Shown here: piece after piece, positions 1 through 9,918 of the stretch
How positions within the stretch are numbered: position 1 is the first letter of the stretch
How the letters are laid out: every line of letters begins with the position of its first letter
Assembly: GCA_963575745.1 (NCBI GenBank)
Contig: CAUYUJ010007470.1
Coordinates: forward strand, 1-46,594
DNA from: Prorocentrum cordatum
Taxonomy: Eukaryota > Sar > Dinophyceae > Prorocentrales > Prorocentraceae
Direction: 5' to 3'
Length of the DNA stretch: 46,594 nt
Translations under genes and position numbers: made by a program
The notes under the pieces: model-generated
The model's database searches: none
Told to the model about the DNA's origin: nothing
What the model saw: the letters and a program-made list of their open reading frames with translations, nothing else

Positions 1-1555
1 CTCCTCCTCCTGCCTTCGTCCTCCTCCTGCTCCTGCTCCTGCTCCTCCTCCTCCTCCTCCTCCTCCTCCTCCTCCTGGAAGTATCCAAGCGGGAAATCAA
101 CGCCTCCTCCTCTTCTTCCTCCTCCACCTTCTCCTCCTCCTCGTCCTCCTCCTAATCCTCCTCCTGCCCCTCCTCCTCCTCCTCCTCCTCCTCCTCCTCC
201 TCGTTATCCCTTCCTCCTCTTCCTCCCTTTTCTCGCCCCGTCGGATGTCTCCTCCTCCTCCTCCTCTTCCATCCCACTCCTCCTCCTCCTCCTCCTCCTC
301 TCTCCTCCTCCTGGAAAGTAATCTGGCCGGAAATCACGCCTCCTCCTCCTCCTGCTCCTCCTCCTCCTCCTCCTCCTGCCCCTCCTCCTCCTACCTCCTC
401 CTCCTCCTTCGGTACCCTTCCTCCTTTTCTCCTCCCCGTCCTCCTCCTCCTCCTGCTCCTCCTCTCCTCTGCTCCTCCTCCTCCTCCTCCTCCTTCTCCT
501 GCAGTATCAAAAACCCGGACTGAACTCTCCTCCTCCTCCCTCCTCCTCCTCCTCCTCCTCTCCTTCTGCCCTCCTCCTCCTCCTCCGCACATGGCCCCTC
601 CTCCTCCTCTCCTCTCCTGGAAGTATCCAAGCTGGAAATCACAGCCTCCTCCTCCTCCTCCTCCTCCTCCTCGTCCTCCTCCTCCGCCTTCTCCTCCTGC
701 CCTCCTCCTCCGCCCTCCTCCTCCTCCTCCTCCTCCTCCTCGGTACCCTTCCTCCCTTTTCTCCTCCCCGGCCTCTTCCTGGATCCTCCTCCGTCCTCCT
801 CCTCCTCCTCCTCCTCCTCCTCTCTCCTCTCCTCTGCTGAAGATAAATCCGGAAAATCAACGCCTCCTCTCCTCCTGCTCCTCCTGCCCCGCCTCCTCCT
901 CCTCCTCCTCCTCCTCCTCCTCCTCCTCCTCCTCGGTACCCTTCCTCCCTTTTCTCCTCCCCGTCTTCCTCCTTCTCCTGCTCCTACTCCTCCTCCTGCT
1001 CCTCCTCCTCCTCCTCCTCCTCCTCCTGGAAGTATCAAAGCCGGAAATCAACGCCTCCTCCTCCTCCTCCTCCTCCTCCTCCTCGTCGTCCTCCTCCTCC
1101 TCCTCCTGCCTCTCCTCCTACTCCTCCTCCTCCTCCTCCTCCTCCTCCTCCTCGGTACCCTGCCTCCCTTTTCTCCTCCCCGTCCTCTTCCTCCTCCTCC
1201 TCCTCCTCCTCCTCCTCCTCCTCCACCTCCTCCTCTCCTCCTCCTCCTGGAAGTATCAAAGCCGCAAATGAACGCCTCCTCCTCCTCTTCCTCCTGCCCC
1301 TCCCCCTCCTCCTCCTCCTCCTCCTCCTCCTCGGTGCCCTTCCTCCCTTTTCTCCTCCCCGTCCTCCTCCCCCTTCTGCTCCTCCTCCTCCTCCTGTTCT
1401 CCTCCTCCTCCTCCTCCTCCTCCTCCACCTTCTCCTGGAAGTATCAAAGCCGGAAATCAACGCCTCCTCCTCCTCCTCCTCCTCCTCCTTCTGCCCCTCC
1501 TCCTCCTCCTCCTCTTCCTCCTCCTCCTCGGTACCCCTCCTCCCTTTTCTACTCA
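1..1555. repeat. (TCC)n tract with a seven-copy higher-order unit
   Basis: The plus strand is almost pure pyrimidine, CTC/TCC triplets. Two non-triplet landmarks recur in alternation. One is a motif like GGAAGTATCAAAGCCGG, near 75, 311, 617, 838, 1026, 1247 and 1435. The other is a motif like GGTACCCTTCCTCCC, near 205, 409, 740, 935, 1152, 1331 and 1528. Spacing is 188-306 bases. The long open frames here on both strands (poly-Ser/Leu/Pro or poly-Glu/Arg/Gly) are artefacts of the triplet period. Confidence 0.95.
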
Positions 1556-1659
1556 AGGCACCGGATAGGACCATGGCCCAGGAGGATCCACGCGTCCGCG
1601 GGCAGCCAGCCCCCGTCCCCCAGCGCTGTGGGACCACACTTCAAGAACGAATGCGGGGC

Positions 1660-1885
1660 ACAAGGATCACGACGACGACGAGGACAAGTATGACGACGAG
1701 TACGACGACGAGTACGACAACAAATACGACGACGAGCACGATGACGAGTACGACGACCAGTACGACGACGAGTACAACGACGAGTATAACGGCGAGTACG
1801 AGTACGAGTACGAGGTACGAGTACGAGTACGACTACGAGGACGACGACAAGAAACGACGACCACGACGACGACGACGACGAGGAC
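1660..1885. repeat. GAC/TACGAC microsatellite
   Basis: Degenerate array of ACGACG and AGTACGACG units directly after the TCC block. A shorter GAC-rich stretch recurs at 2255-2325. No gene-like coding is visible; the poly-Thr/Arg/Ser frames follow the triplet period. Confidence 0.9.
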
Positions 1886-3150
1886 GTCTGAACCCCCAAG
1901 ACCCGAAGAACCCACAACGGGCCCCAAGAGCCCCAAGGGGGCCCGAAGTATGCCCCATGCATTCAAGCGCTTCTCAAGAAGCCTCCACGGGCTCCACAAC
2001 TGCCTGCCACAAAAAGAAGGCAACCCTCAGCCGGGAGAATAGGAGGAAGACGACGACGACGACAACTCCACCTGGTGATCTTGAGATGAGAGGCCCGAGT
2101 GGAACCCAGTTCGCTCGCCGCGCAATGCGAACAACGGGTTATGTGAGGACACGCTGTGAACATCAGGAGCAAGAGGCTAGTTAAAATAAGCTCCCCGACC
2201 GCTGCCGCAGCAACGAAAGGCTCCGAAGGATGGCAGGCCTGGAAACCCGAACCACGACGAAGCCGACGGCGAGGTCGACAACGAGAACGAGGACGAGGAC
2301 GACGACCGCGACGACGACGGCACAGCGTCCGCACACGAAACTGTCACGAAACCTCCTTTCCGCCAGCGGGCGTCGGGCACGAAATTGTCACGAAACCTCT
2401 CTTCCACCACCGGGCCGTTTGGAAGCCCTTGGGGCGTATCTTTGGGCCTCCTGGAGGCTGTTGGGGCCTCTTCGGGGCTTTGGGGGAACTTGTTGGCTGT
2501 TTCGGGCCCGTTGGGGGAATGAAGGTTTCGTGAAGGAGGAGGAAGATGTACGAACATTACACCCACATCAATTGAATTACTGCAGCGTGAATGCCTGTGC
2601 CGGAAAGACAGGCAAGATCGGAGAGGCGCCCAGAGACATGATGCCCAGAATGTGGTGCTCCGCCCCCGTGCCCTCTGGCACGTGGAGGCGTGCTAGAATG
2701 CCAAGTCCTGCCTGATAAAACTTCTGGATTCTGGACTGTTCTGAAGGCCCACCCATAGCTCGCACCTCGCTGCACGGATCGCCCCCTCTCCCCGAGGCTC
2801 TGTCGGCGCCGAGACACGCCCCTGGAGTTGTCCAAGACGTCCACACCACCCAAGATGGCTTCCAGGACCGCCGAAGAAGCACCGAGAACGCTCCAGGAGC
2901 ACCCCCAGAGAAGACCGCGGAAGCCAGAATCACGGATATGCATCCTGTGTTTTTCAAAATGTTCGTCCTCTCCTGCTCGTCCTGCCCCGCTGCACCACCT
3001 ACCCCAATCCTCCTTTCCCCGCCCTCCTCTTAATCCCCAGGACGCGCGCCCGGTTGAGCGAAATTTACATGTCTTCCACTTCAATGAGACCTCCTTTGCG
3101 TCGCGCGTAACCCCAATTTGGGGTCGGCGGCAGAGGCGGCAGCCTTTAGA
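1886..3150. other. Intergenic DNA with short duplications, no gene seen
   Basis: Two segments resemble the GGCCCC/AAGAGG-rich dispersed family found at 16755 and 22085: 1890-1960 on the plus strand and 2400-2530 on the minus strand. A 44-bp direct duplication starts at 2334 and 2378, both copies carrying CACGAAA.TGTCACGAAACC. I recognise no protein in any frame. Confidence 0.5.
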
Positions 3151-3159
3151 TTTTTCTTT

Positions 3160-3695
3160 TTGCCCAAAATTCGCCTGTAGGAGGACATGCCCGACCCAAC
3201 CCCGGGGCAGGGAATCGTCCCGTCGGGGGAAGGACTCGCGACACCACTACCACCAGGGGGCCACCTCCAGCGAGGAGGTCCACGAGGCCTCCCCGAGCTG
3301 GGGATAGGGGATGTCTCGAGCGAGAGGGGGGGGGCACACCACCAGGGGGACCCCCCCCCTGGCTCCCCCCGCTGGTGGTCCTGGTGGTGTTGTCGTCGCT
3401 TTTCCAGGTTCCCAGCCCCAGGACTAGCTCTTCCCCCTTAAGCCGCATCACAGCCCCGAGGCTCCGAGATGCAAGACTTACGTCGGGCATATCTTTCTAC
3501 AGGAGGAACACAAAGTAGCCTGGGGACGATTTGTTCTACCCTGTGTGGTTAGTTTTGAGCATGTTTCGGTTATCTAATATTTCCCCTATAGTTTTCGGAA
3601 TATTGTTCTATTTTTGTTTGGGGTATTTTTCGATTGTCTTCTTATTTCTCCCAAAATCCGCATGTAGGAGGACGCGCCCGACCTAATGCAAGACC
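3160..3695. repeat. Pair of ~45-bp direct repeats about 490 bp apart
   Basis: The blocks at 3160-3205 and 3650-3695 share GCCCAAAAT.CGC.TGTAGGAGGAC followed by GCCCGACC. Between them lies G/C-homopolymer-rich sequence and, at 3307-3322, one copy of the GGGGATGTCTCGAGCG motif that forms the array at 41325-41830. No gene is visible between the repeats. Confidence 0.7.
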
Positions 3696-3796
3696 TCGGG
3701 ACCTGGTTCCCTCGGGGCCCGCCTGCGTCATGGCGTACGGCGTCGCTCTCGCCGTCGTGTTGCAGGTCAGGAGCGAAGGAGGGACGTACGGTCGGA

Positions 3797-4684
3797 CCAA
3801 GGTATAACACATACACACACAACCACACACACGCACACGCACACACACGCACACAAAAACACACACGCACGCAAACATCCAACACACGCACGCACGCACG
3901 CACACACACGCACGCACGCACGCACACACACACACACACGCACGCACACACAAACATACACACACATACGCATGCACGCACTCACGCACGCACACACACA
4001 AACACACACCGTGGAAAACACACGCAAACACACAAACACACACAAATAAACACACGCAAACACACACGCACGCACGCGCGCACACACACACGCGCACACA
4101 CAAACACACAAACAAACAAGCAAGCAAACAAACAAACAACCAAACACACACACGCACAACACACAACACACAACGCATACAACACACGCAACACACGCAA
4201 CACACACCACACACCACACACAACACACACAAACACACACACACCACACACAACACACAACACACAACAAACACAACGCACACAATACACACAACACACA
4301 CAACACAACGCACACAACACACAACACACAACACACGCACACACGCACAACACACAACACACAACACACAACACACACATTACACACATCACACACAGCA
4401 TACAGCACACAACACACACAACACATACACACAACACACAACACACAACACACACAACACACACAACACACAACACACACAACACAACACACACACAACA
4501 CACAACACACACAACACACAACACACAACACACACACCCAGCCCCACCCCCCCCCCCTTCACCCCCACCCCCACCCACACCCACAGCCACAGCCACACCC
4601 CCCCCCCCCCCCCCCCACCCCCCCACCCACCACCCACCCACCCACCCACGCACGCACGCACGCACGCACGTGCACACAAACACA
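3797..4684. repeat. (CA)n microsatellite block
   Basis: About 0.9 kb of CA, CACG, CACAA and CCCA variants. It starts at ACACATACACACAC and ends in a C-rich then CACG-rich part. Open frames in it (poly Thr-His on plus, Cys-Val on minus) are repeat artefacts. Confidence 0.97.
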
Positions 4685-4752
4685 TGAAGCTAAGCTAAAC
4701 TAAGATGAAATACGCTAAGCTAAGATGAGATAAGCAACGCTAAGCTAAAGAG
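4684..4752. repeat. Degenerate GCTAA array
   Basis: A short run of GCTAAGCTAA, CTAAGATGA and similar units immediately after the CA block. It does not match the TTTAGGG telomere repeat. Confidence 0.75.
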
Positions 4753-4869
4753 ACGTAACTGGGGGAACCGCGGGCCGGATGCCGGGGGAACCGCCCGGGG
4801 CGATTTACACTGCCCGGCCCTTTAAGCTCACACAGTAAGAACTCTTCTAGGCAGAGCCTAGGTAGGGAA

Positions 4870-4990
4870 CCATTGTAATAGAAGGGGAAGCCATGGGGAT
4901 GATAGAGGAAGCCATGTGGAGATGTAGAGGGAGCCACGCGGATAGCAGAGGAAGCCATGCGGATACAGAGGAAGCTGTTCGGATGATTTG
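4870..4990. repeat. Tandem ~25-bp minisatellite, about five units
   Basis: Units have the form GAGGAAGCCATG.GGAT and recur every 22-28 bases. The flanks (4753-4870 and 4990-5200) hold nothing I recognise. Confidence 0.75.
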
Positions 4991-4999
4991 ACGGTGCAA

Positions 5000-6058
5000 G
5001 GGCAAAGTAGAGGGTGAGGGACAAGTGTAGACATTCTTTACGGCTTGAGCGCTTGAGCTAAGACTCCTATAGACAACTCCATTTAGAACATGTGCAACAT
5101 CAACCGCTCTCCATCCATGTAGCTGCTGACCATGTCAAACTCTACCATCAAACATTGCAGTGGAACCGCCTGCGAAACGGCTGGCCCACCCTGCCAACGC
5201 TTTGAATGGTGCAACTAGGATGGGTGATCAGCTGGAAGAGGGGCGGGGTATGGGGGGATGGTTTGATCGAGGCGTGTCGGAAATTCAAAGATCTGCATTG
5301 TCAACAGGTGCGTAGCACGTGGAGGATCATCCGGATTTTCAATGGCCTCGATACTTTGGGCCGCTCGGTGGCCGCACTCGGCGCAGGCGGCCAGCGGTCG
5401 AAAGTCTGTGCAGGGTAGATAGGAAGAGTCAAGGCCGAGAGGCGGTTTGACCCGAAGGCCGCCGCGAGCCTGGCCCTCCCACCCACCGCGTGGCTCCTGG
5501 CCCTTCGCGACGCTCGCGAGCCGAGCTGGCAACGCCCACGGCAGACACGAGCTGGCCAGCGGCCACGGCCCCTCCCTGCACGGTGGAGCCTCTCCACGGC
5601 CCACGCTCCTCTGGGGAGCTGCAACGTGCCCGGTCTCTGACTCTTGGCGCCACCCGCGGAGGCTCCCTCGGCCGCTCGGCCGGGGGCTCCCCCTCGGCAC
5701 CTCGGTCGGGGGCTCCCTCGCGTGCAGGCTGGCCACCGCTCGAGCGGCACGATCCGCCCCACTCTGCGCTGGGGCACCGCAGCCACGCACCATCAGATTG
5801 TCGCACTTGCTTGCGCTTCTCGGCTGCCTCCGGGCAAGGCCCCCTCGTGGTCTTCGTGCCATGGCTGGGGCCTCCGGCGGCCTCTCGGGACCATGCGAGC
5901 GCCCATCGGCCGCTCTCGGCGAGGCGCAGCTGCTGTAAGGCACTCCGAGGCCGGACAGGCGCCGAGGACCGGCGAAACCGCCCCAAGACCTCGTCGTGCG
6001 AGGGCGGTCCCGCCGTGTTGCCGCTGGCGGGGCGGGCGTGCGGACTTGCCAGCGGCAG
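5000..6058. other. GC-rich region, no supported gene
   Basis: Several overlapping open frames cross 5215-6337 on both strands. High GC (few stop codons) explains them. The longest minus frame contains a Cys-x-x-Cys-Gly segment near its 3' part (about 5370-5400), but I cannot link it to a family. An unrecognised host exon remains possible. Confidence 0.4.
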
Positions 6059-6286
6059 AGGCCACCTAGATGGGGTCCGAGTAGATGGGGTCGAAGGATC
6101 GCGCCGCATCGCCAATGCATCGCCGATGTGTCGGCGAGGCATCGACGATGCATCGGCGGGCGACGCATCGGCGACGTCGACGTCGACGTGAAGCAAATCG
6201 GGCTCCACATCGAGCCGCATCGGCGATGCATCGGCAATGCGGCGTGATCCTCCGACCCCATCTGCTCGGAATCCATCTAGGAGGCC
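6059..6286. repeat. 228-bp palindromic element (long hairpin)
   Basis: The left arm 6059-6127 and right arm 6218-6286 are imperfect inverted repeats of about 69 bp. Both outer ends read AGGCC.CCTAGATGG going inward, then TCCGAG.AGATGGGGTCG. The centre is built of GATGCATCGGCG-like units that are themselves near-palindromic. The structure fits a foldback or MITE-type element. I could not find a clear target-site duplication. Confidence 0.8.
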
Positions 6287-6473
6287 TAGAAGCGAAGGAC
6301 CTCTTTTCGAGCTGTCCCGGGCCGTGCTTGGGGTCACTGATGGCGGCTCTGCCCCTCCATCCCTTCACATAATGAATAACTCCTCCATGTCGCACCCCGA
6401 GACGTGTCGGTAGGGCGAGCAGGGCGTTTCGCCCGAGACTTCCTCCCCACTTGTGATCCTCAAGCGTAGACTT

Positions 6474-6712
6474 TCCAACAACTTCACGGGTGGAGGGCGG
6501 GCCGTTTTCAAAATGTGGCTCTCGCCTTAGCGCCTCGTGGAGTCCTGTTGAAGTTTGCATGGTTTTCACGAATGGAGGGCGGGGGGTTTCAGAAATGTGG
6601 CTCTCGCCTTAGCGCCGCGTGCTTCCGTCCTAACATATTGCAATAGTTTCGCGGATGGAGGGCGGTACCTTTTCAAAATGTGGCTCTCGCCTTAGCGCCG
6701 CGCACCTTTGTC
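6474..6712. repeat. Three tandem ~82-bp units
   Basis: The core TGGAGGGCGG, about 15 bases of spacer, then AAATGTGGCTCTCGCCTTAG starts at 6491, 6573 and 6655. No coding signal. Confidence 0.85.
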
Positions 6713-6754
6713 CAAGAGTTAACACACGTTTCAAGGATTCTTATGGCTAGCGTC

Positions 6755-6905
6755 CCAGGAATGATGTCTGGGCACGATCTACGAAAGTCAGGGCGCAACA
6801 ATTGCGTTGACTCGCGGTCTTCAAATCCAAGGAACGATGTTCTGGCGCGATTCAGGATCATCCGGACGCAACAGTTACGTTGGTTTGCGGTGTTGAAATC
6901 CCACT
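6755..6905. repeat. Two tandem ~73-bp units
   Basis: CCAGGAATGATG (6755) and CCAAGGAACGATG (6828) each lead into CTGG.C.CGAT, then GCGCAACA or ACGCAACA, then GCGGT.TT.AAATCC. Confidence 0.75.
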
Positions 6906-7045
6906 CATGGTGCCACGGTTCAGGATATTCAGATGGTTGTCTTTCAACGGGACATTTCACCCAGTGAAAATGAAACCTTGTTAGGACCTGTGAAGAACGA
7001 ACTTGGAGGGAGGGTGCATTGCAACATCGTTGATGATTCGTGGGT

Positions 7046-7215
7046 TAACACTGGTCCTCCTCCTTCTCCTCCTTCCCCTTCTCCTCCTCTTCCGCCGCCT
7101 CCTCTTTCTCCTCTTTTTTCGTCCGTCTCCTCCGCCTCCCCTTTCTTCTTCCCTCCCTCCTCCTCCTCCGCCTCCTCTCCCTCCTCCCCCTCTCCTTCTC
7201 GCTGCCCCCTCGCGA
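7046..7215 (+). repeat. Decayed (TCC)n tract at the 5' side of element E1
   Basis: The plus strand is a pyrimidine tract of TCC/CTC units with C-rich interruptions. It lies just upstream of the E1 retroelement and has the same strand sense as the (TCC)n tracts next to X, Y and Z. Confidence 0.85.
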
Positions 7216-7441
7216 TCGCCTCTCCCCTCCGCCCTGCCTCGACCCCCCCCCCGGGGGCCCTGCCGCTCTCCTCCTCGCCACCCGTCCCCTCTCCTGGCGG
7301 CCCGACCTCGAGCAATTGGGGCGCAAGCGGGTGACCAGACGTCGGGGCGATTTCCGACACTCTCGCGCGCACAATCCTCGGGGCTTTCTGGTGGCGCTCG
7401 AGAAGCCCAGACCCAGGGCCACGCCGCAGCCTGACGATCTG

Positions 7442-7574
7442 CTTGCCGTCGCTCGGACGTCCATTTCCCGTGCATTTTTCGATTTCGTGCGTGCTTTTTT
7501 TTGCTCGATGGTCCAGGATGGTCCTCGACGGTTCTCGCCGGGGAAAAACATGCCCACATCCGAGCGATGCCAAG
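7442..7574 (+). mobile_element. 133-bp TIR transposon (MITE), copy A
   Basis: The left terminus CTTGCCGTCGCTCGGACGT (7442-7460) pairs with the inverted right terminus 7556-7574 at 16 of 19 positions. TCTG flanks it on both sides (7438-7441 and 7575-7578), a likely 4-bp target-site duplication. The interior has T-rich runs. Copy B at 12517-12648 is in the same orientation and aligns along its whole length. There is no coding capacity, so it is non-autonomous. Confidence 0.85.
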
Positions 7575-7756
7575 TCTGTGACCAACACCGAGGCTTTCAG
7601 TCCAGTCAGTTCGACACCATGCCCATGTTGTGGTCGCGATGCGATCAGTGCAGCAGGTGCGAATGGAATAACATCCTCACGACGCGCGGCAACAGTTGTC
7701 ACGCTCTACAGACCGCCGCGTGCAGGGGGCGACATGTACACTGGGAGGGTGAAGTC

Positions 7757-8698
7757 ATGACGCAACCACAAGTGGGTACGGCGGGTGGCAATCCCGCGGG
7801 AGGACGCCGCACGCGCAGCCACTCTACAAAGGGCAAGCGCAGCGGGTGCAAGGGCGCGGCGACTGACACGTCCGTGGCCCAGCTCCTCTCCCAGGCAGTC
7901 CAGGCGACCGAGGATGCCGCTCTCCAGGCCGCCCTGAAGCAGCAGATCGAGAAGATCAGCAGCCAAGCCAAGCCCGACATGACGGCGACGTTCTCCCCTG
8001 CGGAAGGCGCTCCGCAAGGCGGGCGGGGCCTGGACGAGCGCGGAGCACCACTGCGGCCAATGCGTGGACAACGTGCTGCGGCTGCGCCGGAGCCTCCGGG
8101 CGGCGGAGGCCAGGGAGAGCCGTGCCGCGGAGGCCCTGGCTGCCGCGGCCGCGGCCAAGAAGGCGGCGGCCCATGCCGCGGCGCAGGCGGAGGGAGTTGC
8201 TTTGGCAGCACAGGCGTCAGACCTGCCCGCCGCCACGTTCAAGGTGGAGTGGGACGGGTCGTTCTGCAGCTCCCCGGGCGACGTGGAGTGCGCGGTCGAG
8301 GGGCGTCAGGCCCTGGGCGCGCTGCGCGCCCAGCTCGTCGGGGTTAAGGACGACCTCGCCGGCAGGGGGTGCGAGATCAAGGCCTGGCTGGCGAAGGCGT
8401 AGCAGTACCAGCAGGACGTCGCGGGCAGGATGCAGAAGAAGAGGAGGGGCAACGACGGCGGAGCGGCCCCCCGTCGGAGGCGCCCCAGCAGGCAGCCGCC
8501 GAGGGCCAGGCCCCACCAGCCCCAGCGGAGGCGGCGTCGCCACCAGGTGCTGAGGCCGAGAGGCAGGCAAAGGTGAAAACCGAGGAGGAGGCCAAGCGGC
8601 TGTCCGAGGCGAGGTTCACGGCGGAGAAGGAGGCAGCTGCTAGGTCCAAGTCCAAGGGCAAGGACTCGGACCAGGCATCGACGCCGCCACCTTCTTGA
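7757..8698 (+). pseudogene. E1 ORF1-like coding region, frameshifted
   Basis: Coding character begins at the ATG at 7757 (MTQPQVGT). It runs in one frame to about 8010 and shifts to a second frame that contains a His-His-Cys-Gly-Gln-Cys segment (about 8035-8060) and an alanine/lysine-rich, probably helical stretch. A TAG stop follows at 8400. The sequence resumes in the first frame as a Glu/Lys/Ala-rich tail ending at 8698. ORF1 proteins of LINEs are usually coiled-coil nucleic-acid binders, and the composition fits, but I recognise no named domain. It lies directly upstream of the endonuclease relic, as expected for ORF1. Confidence 0.5.
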
Positions 8699-8740
8699 CT
8701 AGGTTCCGAAGACGACGGCCACACTGAAGACATCACGACA

Positions 8741-9304
8741 TTGTTCTATGCTAATGCCACGGCCTTCACCATGATAGTGTGGCAATCCATCCGATTAAAT
8801 CATTGCAAGCACTCGTGCTGGGCCCTGGCAGAGACTCACATCCACGCGGAGTCCGAGGTCAGGGATTGGGGCAAGAAGGCGAGGAACGCTCAACTTCGAC
8901 TTCATCATAATGCGGCTCGCACCTCGTCCAAAGCTGTGGCGGCTGCTTACGAGGAGCGGGCCGACGAGGGCGGCGAATTCTTCTTGGCCCAGCAGCATCT
9001 TCAGGCGACATGCTGCCTGAGGCCAAGATCGCTGTGGGCCACCTGCGAGAGACCGATTTCGTGCAACAGCTCATCCGCCCCGCGGGCCCCGCTAGACTAT
9101 GTGGTGTGCAGCCACGAGGCCTCGTCTTTCGTTAAAAACATCCATGCTGTCCGAACTGTCCTCTGGAAGCCTCATCAATTCCTCGTGATTGAGTTCCGCA
9201 ATTCTGGCCTTCAACTTCTCACCCGCTCCCTCGAGGTCTCTCCCAGGCTCCCGCTAGCCCCGAGGCCCCGAAGGGAGCCCACCGTAGGATCGAAGTTTAG
9301 TTAA
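8741..9304 (+). pseudogene. E1 endonuclease (EEP/APE-type) relic
   Basis: The frame carries LAETHIHAE, matching the conserved Glu motif of exonuclease-endonuclease-phosphatase domains. Near the end it carries LDYVV, then WKPHQFLVIEF. This parallels the RIDYALV ... WGTHAALEF end of the endonuclease in element X. The GDWQ/GDFN segment is not found. The domain is about 450 bp against about 750 bp in X, so it is internally deleted and cannot be active. In LINEs this enzyme nicks target DNA to prime reverse transcription. Confidence 0.6.
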
Positions 9305-9918
9305 GCGCGGGGCCCGACAGGCGGCCATCAGAGTCGAGGCCCTGACGGCCCGCATGGCTCAGTTTAACTCTATGATCGGAGATTGTTTTCAGAGCTCTGG
9401 GGTCCCCGTCCAGTCGGAGGAGGGCGTCGGTCAAGCCCCTCCAGATGATGCCGATGAATCGCTCGATTGTTGGCCCGACGAGGAGGACGACCCATGGGCT
9501 CATGAATAAAACTTTTGTGCGGACGGTGCGCTCGGGAATGTGTTGGCCGTTCCTTCTCGCCCCATCATTCCCGACCCAGGGTCTCAGTCTGGTGGATGCA
9601 GCGCCCAGGAAAAGGTTCTGCAGTCGGAGTCCAGTGACTTGTGCAGGCAAGATCCCCCTTCCAATTCGTGCGCCCCCCCCCCGATTCAAGGGTTTGATCT
9701 CACCCCCGATGTAAATCAACAATTCGATGGCTCTGGGCCCAGTCCGTTACAGACCCCAGATGGTGATCATTCCCCGTCTCCCGCGTTTCAGATCCCCGAG
9801 TGCAGACGCGAGGTCGGGTTCGCCTCTGGGCAGGACTGCCTCTGCTCCATCTCCCCTGCTCTCCTCCAGTCAGTAGCTTCTCGGCTCGAAGCCTCACGCT
9901 CTAATGTAGTTTCCTGGC
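9305..9918 (+). other. E1 internal stretch between endonuclease and RT, heavily decayed
   Basis: No continuous frame is open. Its position between the two domains suggests it once coded the linker. Nothing else is recognised. Confidence 0.45.

Noticed and set aside
1-1637. Long open frames on both strands
   Set aside because: They come from the TCC triplet period: poly-Ser, Leu, Pro, Arg, Glu or Gly with no domain. The same applies to frames in 24835-25430, 33281-33526 and 40974-41241.
3642-4687. Thr-His and Cys-Val repeat proteins
   Set aside because: Translations of (CA)n. The same holds for 17243-17992.
4684-4752. Telomere repeat
   Set aside because: The GCTAA-like units do not match TTTAGGG or TTAGGG and the run is short and degenerate.
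5215-6337. Minus-strand proteins of 300-350 residues
   Set aside because: GC-rich DNA with overlapping frames on both strands. The 5' part lies in the palindrome and there is no family resemblance.
7307-7327. SL relic at the 5' end of E1
   Set aside because: 14 of 21 positions match, but most mismatches are transversions and it is not flush with the TCC tract. Such a score is expected by chance in a window of this size.
7575-7610. Second RNase H fragment after MITE copy A
   Set aside because: A short stretch reads like VTNTEA, but nothing upstream or downstream supports the domain.
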